Positions 16,470-25,212 of a stretch of DNA of 64,000 nucleotides are shown here, piece by piece. The notes under the pieces are model-generated. The model made no database searches. It was given only the letters and a program-made list of their open reading frames with translations, and was not told the DNA's origin. The stretch covers positions 1 to 64,000 of the forward strand of contig JAICQL010000013.1 of NCBI GenBank assembly GCA_025937895.1. Reading direction: 5' to 3'. Within the stretch, counting starts at the first letter, position 1. The number at the start of each line of letters is the position of its first letter. This DNA comes from Polyangiaceae bacterium (GTDB taxonomy: Bacteria; Myxococcota_A; Polyangia; Polyangiales; Polyangiaceae). A program made the translations under genes and the position numbers.

Positions 16470-18941
16470 ATGAGACACACACGTTTGACCGCGCTCGCTT
16501 GCGGCGCGCTGCTCTGGCCCGGCGCCAGCCTGGCACAGAGCCCGAGCCCGGAGGCGCAGGACCAGAGCGCGGAAGCGCAGCGGCAGAGCGCAGAGGCGCC
16601 GGCGCAGACCGAGCAAGGCGCGGATACCGAGCGAAGCGCAGGCACAGAGCCAGGAGCCGCGACGGGCCCCACCCCACCGCGCTTGCTCCAGCCCGTCGAG
16701 CCCGTCTACCCCGAGTCGCAACGCCAGAGCGGCGCGAGCGCGCAGGTTGGTCTGATCCTCACGCTGGACGACGCCGGCAACGTCACGGACGCCAGCGTGG
16801 CGCAGTCCGGCGGCGCCGACTTCGATGCTGCGGCGCTGGAGGCCGCACGCCGCTTGCGCTTCGAGCCGGCGCGCATCGGCGAGCGGGCGATCGCCGCCAA
16901 GATCCCCTTCCGCTTCGATTTCCAGCTGGCTGCGCCGCCGCCTCCGCCGCCACCACCACCCCCTCCTCCACCGCCGCCCGTGCTGCCGCAGCCCGGCGCA
17001 GCCGAGGCCACCCTGGACGTGGATGTGGAGGGCCAGCGCCCGCCGCGCGAGCCCACTCGCCGCGAGCTCTCCGGTGAGGAGATCGTCAAGATGCCGGGGA
17101 CCAATGGCGATGCGCTGCGCTCCGTGCAGAACCTGCCCGGAGTGGCGCGCCCCCCGGGCCTGGACGGCGCGCTGATCGTGCGCGGCTCCTCCCCGCGCGA
17201 CTCCGAGGCGTTCATCGACGGCAGCTTCGTGCCGAACGTCTACCACTTCGGCGGCCTGTCCTCGGCGGTGCCCAGCGAAGCGCTGGATCACATCGACTTT
17301 TATCCCGGCAACTTCGGGCCGCAATACGGCCGCATCTCGGGTGGCGTGATCGACGTCGGAGTCAAGTCGCCGCAGAAGCATCACATCGGCGGTCTGTTGC
17401 AGTTCGACCTGATCGACGGACGCATCCTGGTGCAGGGCCCGATCAGCGACGATACGCGCTTTCTGCTGGGCGGGCGCAGATCGTGGCTGGATGCGTGGCT
17501 GGGCCCGGCGCTGGAGGGCGCCGGGGTGGAGGTGTCGACCGCGCCCGTCTACTACGACGCGCAGGCGCTGATCGAGCACGACATCACCCCCGACACCACC
17601 GTGCGGCTGTTCGCGTTCGGCTCCGATGATCGCCTGGAGCTGCTCCTGGCCAGCCCCGATGCGGCGGACCCGGCCAACGGCGGCGACCTGCTCTTGCACA
17701 CCGGCTTCTGGCGCATTCAGGCCATGGCCGACACGCGCTTCGGCAGCCGGGTGCGCTGGCGCAACATGCTGTCCGGCGGCCACAATATCGAGCAGTTCTC
17801 CACCGGCAACATCGACGTCAACACCAGCTTCGACACCATCGATCTGCGCTCGGATCTGCGCGCGCAGCTGCTGCCGGAGCTGACCCTGAACGGCGGCCTG
17901 GACGTGCAGACGGGCTGGTACGACGTGGCCTGGCGCATCCCGCCCATCGACATCGATGACGGCGACATCGGCGGCCCCGCCTTCGGCCGGCCCCTGACCG
18001 AGCTGGTGGCAGATGGCCCGTTCTTCCGCCCCGCCGCCTATCTGCAAGCCGAGCTGACCCCGCTGCCCGGGCTCAAGCTGCTGCCGAGCGTGCGTACCGA
18101 CTACACGCGCGACACCAGGAGCTGGACCATCGATCCGCGCCTGGGCGTGCGTTACGACCTGTATTCGGGCGGGCTGCGCACCACACTCAAGGGCGGCGTC
18201 GGCGTCTATCACAAGCCGCCGGAGCCGTACGAGACCATCCGCCCCTTTGGCAATCCGAACACCGAGAGCGAGCGGGCCCTGCAATACAGCCTGGGCTTCG
18301 AGCAGGAGCTGTCCCGTCCGATTGAGCTCTCGGTCGAGGGCTTCTACAAGGACCTGAGCGACCTGGTGGTGGCGTCGACCGCCGCCAACACCACCGAGAG
18401 CGGCATCGACTACGCCAACCAGGGCAAGGGCCGCGCATACGGCGCCGAGCTGCTGCTGCGCTACAAGCCCGAGGGGCGCTTCTTTGGCTGGGTGGCGTAC
18501 ACGCTCTCGCGCAGCGAGCGCAGGGACGTGCCCGGACAAGCTTACACGTTGTTCCAGTATGATCAGACCCACATCTTGACCGCGCTCGGCAGCTACAAGC
18601 TCGGCCGCGGCTGGCAGCTGGGCGCGCGTTTCCGCTATGTGACGGGCAGCCCCTACACCCCGTACATCGGCGGCGTGATGGACCACGACGCCGGCGTGTA
18701 CGCGCCGGTGGAGTCCGAGCCCGAATACAACGGCCGCCTGCCCGCCTTTCACCAGCTGGACGTGCGCGTCGACAAGACGTGGGATTTTGCCAGCTGGAAG
18801 CTCAGTGCGTACCTGGACGTGCAGAACGCATACAACCGAAACAACACCGAAGACGCCACGTACAACTATGACTACTCGCAGCGCAAACAGCTGCAAGGCC
18901 TGCCCATCCTGCCGGTGCTCGGCATCCGAGGTGAACTATGA
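16470..18941 (+). CDS. TonB-dependent receptor with an N-terminal TonB-type domain
   Basis: ATG 16470 gives 823 aa; an in-frame GTG 12 nt upstream repeats the same MRHT-like codons. A signal peptide ends near ASLAQ (22). Residues about 70-150 match a TonB C-terminal domain (VEPVYPESQRQSG, VGLILTLDDAGNVTDASV, FDAAALEAARRLRFEPA). After a run of about 15 prolines come the plug (GDALRSVQNLPGVARP, LIVRGSSPRDS, GRISGGVIDV) and a 22-strand-type barrel ending in LGIRGEL without a terminal aromatic residue. Such fusions might let the receptor influence its own energising. The ligand is unknown. The stop overlaps the lipoprotein start (ATGA). Confidence 0.9.
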   Translation: MRHTRLTALACGALLWPGASLAQSPSPEAQDQSAEAQRQSAEAPAQTEQGADTERSAGTEPGAATGPTPPRLLQPVEPVYPESQRQSGASAQVGLILTLDDAGNVTDASVAQSGGADFDAAALEAARRLRFEPARIGERAIAAKIPFRFDFQLAAPPPPPPPPPPPPPPPVLPQPGAAEATLDVDVEGQRPPREPTRRELSGEEIVKMPGTNGDALRSVQNLPGVARPPGLDGALIVRGSSPRDSEAFIDGSFVPNVYHFGGLSSAVPSEALDHIDFYPGNFGPQYGRISGGVIDVGVKSPQKHHIGGLLQFDLIDGRILVQGPISDDTRFLLGGRRSWLDAWLGPALEGAGVEVSTAPVYYDAQALIEHDITPDTTVRLFAFGSDDRLELLLASPDAADPANGGDLLLHTGFWRIQAMADTRFGSRVRWRNMLSGGHNIEQFSTGNIDVNTSFDTIDLRSDLRAQLLPELTLNGGLDVQTGWYDVAWRIPPIDIDDGDIGGPAFGRPLTELVADGPFFRPAAYLQAELTPLPGLKLLPSVRTDYTRDTRSWTIDPRLGVRYDLYSGGLRTTLKGGVGVYHKPPEPYETIRPFGNPNTESERALQYSLGFEQELSRPIELSVEGFYKDLSDLVVASTAANTTESGIDYANQGKGRAYGAELLLRYKPEGRFFGWVAYTLSRSERRDVPGQAYTLFQYDQTHILTALGSYKLGRGWQLGARFRYVTGSPYTPYIGGVMDHDAGVYAPVESEPEYNGRLPAFHQLDVRVDKTWDFASWKLSAYLDVQNAYNRNNTEDATYNYDYSQRKQLQGLPILPVLGIRGEL

Positions 18942-19882
18942 TCGCTCCCCGCTTCTCGTTCTGGAGGTCGCTGGTCGCTGGCTTGCTCGCCGCGCTCGCG
19001 CTGCCGGCGTGCGGCCCCGAGTTTGACCCCGGCACCCAGGTGAGCTCGCTGCGCGTGCTGGCGGTGCGCGCCGACACCCCCTTCGTGCACCCCGGCGACA
19101 CGGTGCGCCTGCAGGCGCTCAGCCATGATCCCGCGGAGCGAGCCATCAGCTGGGCCTGGGCGGCCTGCCCCAGCCCCAGCGGCTCACGGGTGGAAGACTG
19201 CCTGAATCAAGTGCGCGAGCTGGCTGGCGGCGCTGAGCTGCCGCTCCTGGGCATGGGCGAGGGCCTGGATACGATCGACGTACCGGTGCCTGCCGACGCG
19301 CTGGAGGGCATCCCGCTCGAGGCCCGGCAGCAGTCGCTGGCGGGCGTGCTCAGCGTGGCCTGCCCCGGTGACCTGGAGGTGCTGAACGTGGCCGAGCGCA
19401 TCCCCTTCCGCTGCACGGATCGCGACACGGGGGAGGTGCTGGGCCTGCACGACATGGTGGTCGGGATCAAGCGCTTGTTCCTGCGCGAGACCGAGCAGAA
19501 CCAGAACCCGGTGATCGAAGACGTGCTGTTCGACGGCGAGAGCTGGGCGATGGACGACGTGAAGGAGGTCGACGCCTGCGACACCGCCAAGTTCGCATAC
19601 GACGACTGCGAGGGTCTGGGGCACGACATCCAGACCCTGGTCAGCGCGGACAGCTTCGAGTCGGGCATTGACGAGTTCGGGCGTAACTTCGACGAGCAGC
19701 TGATCGTGCAACACTACAACACCGACGGCATCTTCGAGGACGAGGTCCGCATCGCGGACAAGGCCAAGACCAGCTGGGTGGCGCGCAGCAGCTCCTCGGG
19801 CTCCACAGTGACCCTGTGGTTCGTGGCACGCGACGATCGCGGTGGGGTCAGCTGGACCACGCGCCGGGTCAACGTGCGCTGA
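18938..19882 (+). CDS. lipoprotein co-encoded with the TonB receptor
   Basis: The product is 314 aa. The signal peptide ends in a lipobox (LALPACG, C25). The mature part begins FDPGTQVSSLRVLAVRADTP, a pattern I associate with Polyangia surface lipoproteins, followed by HPGDTVRLQAL, which suggests an Ig-like beta domain. It is translationally coupled to the receptor, so it may bind or deliver the same ligand at the outer membrane. There is no catalytic motif. Confidence 0.75.
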   Translation: MIAPRFSFWRSLVAGLLAALALPACGPEFDPGTQVSSLRVLAVRADTPFVHPGDTVRLQALSHDPAERAISWAWAACPSPSGSRVEDCLNQVRELAGGAELPLLGMGEGLDTIDVPVPADALEGIPLEARQQSLAGVLSVACPGDLEVLNVAERIPFRCTDRDTGEVLGLHDMVVGIKRLFLRETEQNQNPVIEDVLFDGESWAMDDVKEVDACDTAKFAYDDCEGLGHDIQTLVSADSFESGIDEFGRNFDEQLIVQHYNTDGIFEDEVRIADKAKTSWVARSSSSGSTVTLWFVARDDRGGVSWTTRRVNVR

Positions 19883-19886
19883 GTCA

Positions 19887-19924
19887 GGGGCGGCGCGCGG
19901 CTCTTCCCCTCCGCGCGCCGCCCC
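19887..19924 (+). terminator. strong GC hairpin after the receptor-lipoprotein operon
   Basis: A perfect 14-bp stem (ggggcggcgcgcgg at 19887-19900 paired with 19911-19924) has a 10-nt loop. It begins 5 nt after the lipoprotein stop. There is no T-run, so it would be a non-canonical or protein-assisted terminator, or a stabilising hairpin. Confidence 0.7.
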
Positions 19925-20013
19925 GTGGCACTAGCTAACGTCCCGGGCTAGCCGGACATGTGCTAGCCATCCAGGCGACACATGAGCGCTCCCAGAATAC
20001 CGCCCGATCCCCC

Positions 20014-20763
20014 ATGCGGCCCCTGCTCGCGCTCCTCTTGCTCGCGTGCTCCAGCTCCGCGCCGCCGCGCGACACCACCAGCGGGCAAGCCCTGAGCCCC
20101 AGACCCACGCTCGATCTGCGCGCCCTGGCGGCGAACCCCGCCGGCCACGAGTGGCTCGACTTTCGCCCCAACGTGAAGAAGCTCATTTTCGCGGGGAGCG
20201 CCGAAACCGAGCACGTGGCCATCCTCTGGTACACGGTGCCGGACGGCCGCGTCGGCTTGCATCGCCATACCAGGACCGAGTCGGTCTACGTGATCGACGG
20301 CAGGCAGAGCGACGGCAAGGGCACCTACGCAAAGGGCACCGTCTACTTCAACCCGCCGGGCAGTGGCCACGAGCTCAGCGATAGCTCGGGACTGTTCCTG
20401 CTGGCGTACGCGGCGCCGCCGGATTTCGCGAACACGTCCGCGCTCGTCGAATACACCCCGGTGCGGCTCGACACCACCGATCCGGCGCTGTGGAGCGCCG
20501 CGGCGCCGGCGGCCCTGGACTCGGGGGTGCGCACTCTCGACATCCCGCTAGATCGCAGCGGAGGCATGAGCGGCCGCTTGATCGAGCTCGGCGCGACGGA
20601 CCGCTACCAATTCGCCGGCACCTACCTGCTGGTGGTGGAGGGCACCTGCCAGCTGCCGGAGGGCGCGCTCGCGGAGCAATCCCTGGTGGTGGCCAGCGGC
20701 GTCAAGCCGGAGCTCTTTGAGCTGGCAGGCGGCCCCTGCCGCTTGCTGGGCGTGTCGTTCTAG
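20014..20763 (+). CDS. cupin-domain lipoprotein
   Basis: ATG 20014 gives 249 aa with a short lipoprotein signal (MRPLLALLLLACSS, C12). One cupin is clear: VGLHRHTRTESVYVIDG gives the G-x-H-x-H-x-E type metal site, and GTVYFNPPGSGHEL gives the second histidine. A second, degenerate cupin-like half (LLVVEGTCQLPEG, LVVASGVKPELFELA) follows. This layout resembles ChrR-type bicupins that bind Zn, but there is no anti-sigma zinc finger. The stop codon lies inside a repeat array shared with the convergent GST gene. Confidence 0.8.
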   Translation: MRPLLALLLLACSSSAPPRDTTSGQALSPRPTLDLRALAANPAGHEWLDFRPNVKKLIFAGSAETEHVAILWYTVPDGRVGLHRHTRTESVYVIDGRQSDGKGTYAKGTVYFNPPGSGHELSDSSGLFLLAYAAPPDFANTSALVEYTPVRLDTTDPALWSAAAPAALDSGVRTLDIPLDRSGGMSGRLIELGATDRYQFAGTYLLVVEGTCQLPEGALAEQSLVVASGVKPELFELAGGPCRLLGVSF

Positions 20764-20880
20764 CGCTGTGTCGTTCTAGCGCTGTGCCTCTTCTAGCGCT
20801 GCGCCTCTTCTTGGCGCTGCGCCTCTTCTTGGCGCTGCGCCTCTTCTTGGCGCTGCGCCTCTTCTTGGCGCTGCGCTGCG
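20751..20880. repeat. 18-bp tandem array spanning two convergent gene ends
   Basis: Diverged 15-18-bp units (gtgtcgttctagcgct, then gcgcctcttctagcgct) pass into four near-identical copies of gcgctgcgcctcttcttg. The cupin stop (20761-20763) and the GST stop (20793-20795 on the minus strand) both fall in units where the sequence reads ctag. Confidence 0.9.
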
Positions 20881-21533
20881 GCTGGCGATCCATCAAACAC
20901 GAAAGGGGTGGCGCGCGCGGAGGGGCGCTCGGTAAATCGCTCGCGAAACTGCTGCAAGCGCAGGTATGGCGCGAGCGGCAGCACCTGGCGGAACTCCAGG
21001 TGCTCCAGCAGGCAGAACAGCGACAGCTCCAGGTAGCTCAGGTCACGTTCAGGCAGCGCAGCCAGCGCCGGCTCCACGTTGTGCTCCAGCCAGCCCAGCA
21101 TGCCGTCGAGGCCGGTGCGCAGCTTGGCCGCGTACCCGCAGGCCTCACCCCCGGTGCCGGTGACCATGATCCACGAGACCTCGCTCGACATGGCCTGCAC
21201 GGTGAGCTCGAGCGCGTTGGCCGCGAGCGGCGCGGGGGTGGCCTCGGGCCAGACCATGCGCAGCGGGCGGGTGGCGTGGAGAGCCAGCGCCCGGCAGCTG
21301 CCGAGCGCGCCGAACACGGTGCCCTGGGCCGTGATCAGGCTGGGCAAGCGCAGGCCAGGGTGCCCGCCGTACGCGGCCGGGTCCGTGGCGAGCAAGCTGC
21401 CCACGACCTGCAGCTCGTACGGTGCGCCGCACTCCTGCGCGAACAGCCGCACCACCCGGGTGAAATGCGAGCTGGAGCGGCCGACGAGGCGCGGGCGCTC
21501 GACTGGGACGGGGTTGGAGGAGGATTCACGCAT
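20793..21533 (-). CDS. glutathione S-transferase-like protein with a QRQEEA repeat tail
   Basis: ATG 21533 has GGAG 6 nt upstream; TTG 21551 is also open. The product is 246 aa. The thioredoxin-like half has SHFTRVVRLFAQECGAPYEL and GLRLPSLI. The helical half has DLSYLELSLFCLLEHLEFR. Both are typical of GSTs, with a serine near the N-terminus as possible catalytic residue. The substrate is unknown. The last about 30 residues are EAQRQE-type repeats encoded by the 18-bp array and are not part of the fold. It lies 14 nt after the ankyrin gene stop on the same strand. Confidence 0.8.
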   Translation of the reverse strand: MRESSSNPVPVERPRLVGRSSSHFTRVVRLFAQECGAPYELQVVGSLLATDPAAYGGHPGLRLPSLITAQGTVFGALGSCRALALHATRPLRMVWPEATPAPLAANALELTVQAMSSEVSWIMVTGTGGEACGYAAKLRTGLDGMLGWLEHNVEPALAALPERDLSYLELSLFCLLEHLEFRQVLPLAPYLRLQQFRERFTERPSARATPFVFDGSPAAAQRQEEAQRQEEAQRQEEAQRQEEAQR

Positions 21534-21547
21534 GGCCAGCTCCGCTG

Positions 21548-22642
21548 TCAAGCCCCTGGCTTCTCACCGGCCGCGCGCCTCCGCAGCTCCTGAGCCAGGA
21601 GCGGCTCGACCTCGATGCCGTAGATGGTCAGGCCCTTGATGAAGGCGTCCTCGATGCGGGCGCCGGACAGGTTCACGTTGACCAGCTTGGCTCCCGACAG
21701 GTTGACGTTGGACAGCACCGTGTCCTTGAAATTGCAGTCGTGAAATAGCGCGGTATCGAACGAGCAGTCGCGAAACAGCGAGCGCGCAAAGCGACCGGCG
21801 CGCGTGGGCTGCGCGGCGATCAGCACACGGCCGTGCAGGCTCGGATCGCTGGCACCAGCGTCGAGCAACACGCGCGCCAGCTCCACGTCGGCGGCCAGCA
21901 CGGCCAGGTCCAGCGGGGTGCGGCCTGCGTCGTTCACCGAGTCCACCAGCTCGGGCTGCGCTGCGAGCAGGCGCCGCACGCTGGGCAAGTGCGAGAGCAC
22001 GCAGGCCTCGTGCAGGGTGCACTCCACCCCGTGCTCCAGGAGCAGGTGCCCCAGCTCGCGATGCGGCGGGCTCCAGGCATGTGCCAGCGCCACTTGCCAG
22101 GCAGTCTGACCGTTGCGACAGACCAGGCGCGGATCGGCCCCTGCCGCGAGGAGCAGCCGGGCCGCTTCCACCTGTCCGTTCCACACCGCCAGGAACAGCG
22201 CCGTGGAGCTCGCCGGGCCGCGAGCGTTGACGTCCGCCGACGGCAGCGCCTGGCGCAGCGCCGCCAGGCGCCCGAGCAAGGCGTGCACGAAGATGTCGTC
22301 CGGCACGCCGCGCGCGAGCAAGAGCTCGATCAGCGGCAGGGCGGGCGCTTGCTTGTGCGGGCCCGGGTGCGCCGCCAGGAGCAGGGGATCGCCTGCGCGC
22401 GGATCCGCGCCCGCATCCAGCAGCACCCGCGCCACCTCCAGCAGCGCCCGATCCGCGGCCTCGACCAGGGGCAAGCGGCCGCCGGAGCTGGGCTGTGCAG
22501 CCAGGCCGGGGTGGCGCTCACATAGCGAGCGCACCGCGGCCACGTCGGCGGCGCGCACGGCGAGCAGCAGGCGATCGGCTGGGCTGAGCGCCGGGTCCTG
22601 CGCAGAGCCGTCTACGGCGAGGGGCGGCGGAGTGTGGTCCAT
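21548..22642 (-). CDS. ankyrin-repeat protein with C-terminal pentapeptide repeats
   Basis: ATG 22642 gives 364 aa. Ankyrin-like units occur from about 20 to 280 (GGRLPLVEAADRALLEVARV, NGQVEAARLLLAAGADP, AGRTPLDLAVLAADVELARV). They are followed by pentapeptide repeats at about 290-345 (CSFDTALFHDCNF, LSNVNLSGAKLVNVNLSGA). Both parts are protein-interaction scaffolds, so no enzymatic role is implied. Lacking a signal peptide, it is likely cytoplasmic. It is co-transcribed with the GST-like gene. Confidence 0.85.
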   Translation of the reverse strand: MDHTPPPLAVDGSAQDPALSPADRLLLAVRAADVAAVRSLCERHPGLAAQPSSGGRLPLVEAADRALLEVARVLLDAGADPRAGDPLLLAAHPGPHKQAPALPLIELLLARGVPDDIFVHALLGRLAALRQALPSADVNARGPASSTALFLAVWNGQVEAARLLLAAGADPRLVCRNGQTAWQVALAHAWSPPHRELGHLLLEHGVECTLHEACVLSHLPSVRRLLAAQPELVDSVNDAGRTPLDLAVLAADVELARVLLDAGASDPSLHGRVLIAAQPTRAGRFARSLFRDCSFDTALFHDCNFKDTVLSNVNLSGAKLVNVNLSGARIEDAFIKGLTIYGIEVEPLLAQELRRRAAGEKPGA

Positions 22643-23016
22643 GGCCTGCCTTTGTACACGCAGTGCGCCGGGGGCGGCGAGAGACCCGCTGGCGAGAGCC
22701 GGCGGACGCGGCGTAACCGTTGCGCTCCAGCTCGTAACAGCGGCGCGGCCAGCGCGCAGAGAGCGCTGGGCCGGACAGGCCACGAGCCGTTCTCTCCGGG
22801 GGTGGAGCGCCGCCGCGGCAGGCCCGAACCTGCGCTGAATCAGGCCGATTTGCCGCGTGGCGAGTGTGCGGAGAGGCGCGCCGATGGGGGCGTTGCCCGG
22901 CAGCTCGCGGTCGCCCGCGCGCCGGGAACACTCCTTGCTGGGTACGCGCAGTGCCTACCTGGCCCCACGCGGGCGCAGCCGCCGCAAGGAATCGAGCTTT
23001 GAACGAGGAGCATGGC
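22643..23016. other. 374-bp divergent spacer upstream of aat and the ankyrin gene
   Basis: No gene or RNA seen. It should contain the two divergent promoters. An imperfect GC hairpin (CGGCCAGCGC pairing with GCGCTGGGCCG) lies near 22742-22770, and GAGGAG before GTG 23017 is the aat ribosome site. Confidence 0.5.
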
Positions 23017-24000
23017 GTGAAGAACGAGCAGCACGGCCCTTCCCTGACCAAGGAGCCTCAGCGCGGCGAGAGCGCCGTGGGCGAGGGTGTGAGCATACCG
23101 GCCGAACCACACCAGACAGGCACCCGCTCACGCCTGGCGGGACCACTGAGCTGGCAAGCGGCCAGCAACCTGCTGCACAAAAATGGCAGCAAGCTGCGCG
23201 AACTGCGCGACAAGGGTGCCGTGCGCGTGCAACGCGCGCTGGGGCGCGCCAGCACTCTGCTGCCGCCCACCCCGCTCGGCGCGATGTGTGGCGTGTTCGA
23301 TACGCTGCCGCTCTCGGCGGAGACGCTCTTGCTGGGCTACACGCAGGGCATCTACCCCATGGACTTCGACGGGCAGCTGCGCTGGCACTGTCCACCGGAG
23401 CGCTTCATCGTCTACCTGAAGGAGCTGCGCATCTCGGCCAACATGCGGCGCGAGCTCAAGCGCGCCAGCTACACCGTCACCTTCGATCAGGCGCCGCGCG
23501 AGGTGCTGCTGGCCTGCGCGGACCGCGAAGAGGGCACGTGGCTGAGCCCGCGACTGCAGGCCATCTACCTGCAGCTGTTCGAGATGGGCGCCATGCATAG
23601 CGTGGAGGCCTGGCAGGATGGCGCGCTGGTGGGTGGCAGCTTCGGCGTGAGCATCGGCCGGGTGTGGACCTCGGAGAGCATGTTCCACCGTGCACCGCAT
23701 GCGGGCAAGGTGCAGTTCGCGGCCGTGGCCCAGCACCTGATCGAGCGCGGCTTCGAGTGCGTGGACGGGCAGCAGTACTCCGAGCACTTCGCCCGCTTCG
23801 GTGCGCGCGACGTGCCCGTGGAGGAGTATCGCCAGGTGCTCGCACGCGGGCTGGCAGCGCCGGCTTCGTTCCACGCCCCCGGTGGGCGTGCCACCCGTGC
23901 CGATGACTCGGACGTGGAAGCCACCGGTCCCAAGTCGGATCGGGTGCGGCTCAAGCAAAGCCGCTCCGTGCCGCCCGGAGGCGCCAGCGGCGCCGCCTGA
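23017..24000 (+). CDS. aat: leucyl/phenylalanyl-tRNA--protein transferase
   Basis: GTG 23017 is preceded by GAGGAG at 6 nt spacing. The product is 327 aa against about 230 for typical Aat. The core begins near residue 85 (CGVFDTLPLSAETLLLGYTQ) and shows family motifs GIYPMDFDG, LRWHCPPERFIV and SVEAWQDGALVGG, then GVSIGRVWTSESMFHR. Aat adds Leu or Phe to proteins with N-terminal Lys or Arg, marking them for ClpAP through ClpS. The roughly 80-residue basic N-terminal extension and the 55-residue tail are unusual. If the extension is real it may reflect lineage-specific targeting; otherwise a downstream start is used. Confidence 0.92.
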   Translation: MKNEQHGPSLTKEPQRGESAVGEGVSIPAEPHQTGTRSRLAGPLSWQAASNLLHKNGSKLRELRDKGAVRVQRALGRASTLLPPTPLGAMCGVFDTLPLSAETLLLGYTQGIYPMDFDGQLRWHCPPERFIVYLKELRISANMRRELKRASYTVTFDQAPREVLLACADREEGTWLSPRLQAIYLQLFEMGAMHSVEAWQDGALVGGSFGVSIGRVWTSESMFHRAPHAGKVQFAAVAQHLIERGFECVDGQQYSEHFARFGARDVPVEEYRQVLARGLAAPASFHAPGGRATRADDSDVEATGPKSDRVRLKQSRSVPPGGASGAA

Positions 24001-24024
24001 GCGCGGCCCTGGCTCGAGAGCACC

Positions 24025-24957
24025 TTGGGCAGGCTCTTCGGCAGAGCTGGCGGAGAGCACGATCCGCTGTTGTGGTCGGGACTGGGCTGCTGCGCGCTCG
24101 GAGCGGCGCTGGTCTGGCTCGGGCTGCGCGCGCCGGTGCTGCAGGGCGAGCTGTCAAACCTGCTGATCGCGGGCATGGCGATCGTGGGCGGCGGAGGCGC
24201 CGCGGCGCTGCTTGCCTGGCGCTGGCGGCGGCGCTGGGTGTGGATCGACGAGACCAGCCTGGCGCGGCCCTGGGCTCCGGGTAGGCCCAGGCTCGCGGCG
24301 CGACTGCTGGCGACCCTGCGCGAGTCCTCCAGCTCGGAGCTGGTGGTGGGCAGCACGGATGGGGCACAGCTGCGCATCGACAGCGAGCTGCCGCAATTTC
24401 AGGAGCTGCTGGACGCGCTGTGCGACCGCATCGCCGACAACGGCTATCCCGTCACCGCTGCGGTCTGGGTGGATGGGCCACGCGCGGCCGCGGTGACGGC
24501 CAACGAGGTGACCGCGCGCTGGGCTGGCGCAGAGGATGAGATGCAGGTGAGCTGGGCCGAGGTGACGGAGGTCTGGATCACCCGCAACAGCAAGCAGCGG
24601 CTGGTGCCGGCGCTGCGCTGCCGGAACGGGCAGGGGCTGAAGTTTCCGCACCTGGGCAACATCAAGACGCTGGAGCTGTACCGCGCGCTGCGCCAGCACA
24701 TGCGGCACCGGCCGCTGCCCGAGTCGGCGCGGCAGGAGCGCCAGCGCCGCGAGCGCAAGCACACCGCTCACACGCGCGAGAGAGTGCTGCGGGTGGTGGC
24801 ACTCGCAGGCTTGCTGGGCGCGGCGCTGGGTGCACAGCAAAGCTGCCTGCCGGACTCGCGCCTGCAAGCCACGCCGCTGTCTCCCGCGCCCGTCACTACA
24901 CAATCCATCACTGCGCAACCCGCTACTTCGCAACCCGCCCCGGCAACGCTGCCCTGA
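24025..24957 (+). CDS. membrane protein with a PH-like domain, function unknown
   Basis: TTG 24025 gives 310 aa. Two adjacent N-terminal membrane helices (about 15-36 and 45-65) are followed by RWRRRWVWIDE and a domain from about 70 to 240 reminiscent of bacterial PH-like proteins (ELVVGSTDGAQLRIDSEL, then VSWAEVTEVWITRNSKQRL). A basic stretch and a third membrane helix (VVALAGLLGAALGA, about 265) precede a Pro/Thr-rich tail. It starts 24 nt after aat on the same strand and may share its transcript, but no functional link is evident. Confidence 0.6.
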   Translation: MGRLFGRAGGEHDPLLWSGLGCCALGAALVWLGLRAPVLQGELSNLLIAGMAIVGGGGAAALLAWRWRRRWVWIDETSLARPWAPGRPRLAARLLATLRESSSSELVVGSTDGAQLRIDSELPQFQELLDALCDRIADNGYPVTAAVWVDGPRAAAVTANEVTARWAGAEDEMQVSWAEVTEVWITRNSKQRLVPALRCRNGQGLKFPHLGNIKTLELYRALRQHMRHRPLPESARQERQRRERKHTAHTRERVLRVVALAGLLGAALGAQQSCLPDSRLQATPLSPAPVTTQSITAQPATSQPAPATLP

Positions 24958-25212
24958 GCAGGAGCAACCCGGCGGAAGCTCGCGCAGTCGCGCGCAAGAC
25001 AGCACGCTCACGCGCGACTGCACGCAGCCGCCACACCCACTTCTGCACACGATGTAGTGAAAACGCGCTCGGCTGCATCAGCGCTGCTGGCTCGCGAGAA
25101 CACCTGCGTGCTGCGGTAAAGGTGCGGGCCAGACAGCGACTTTGGGCCCAAAACCCGCCAAAAAAGCACTCCCGCTCCGCACAAACTCATGCGACGCTGC
25201 GGCGCGACGATC

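Noticed and set aside
16431-18896. 821-residue open frame on the minus strand
   Set aside because: Antisense shadow of the TonB-dependent receptor with no recognisable domain.
20781-20880. CRISPR-like short repeats
   Set aside because: The 18-bp units are directly contiguous with no spacers and code for protein repeats.
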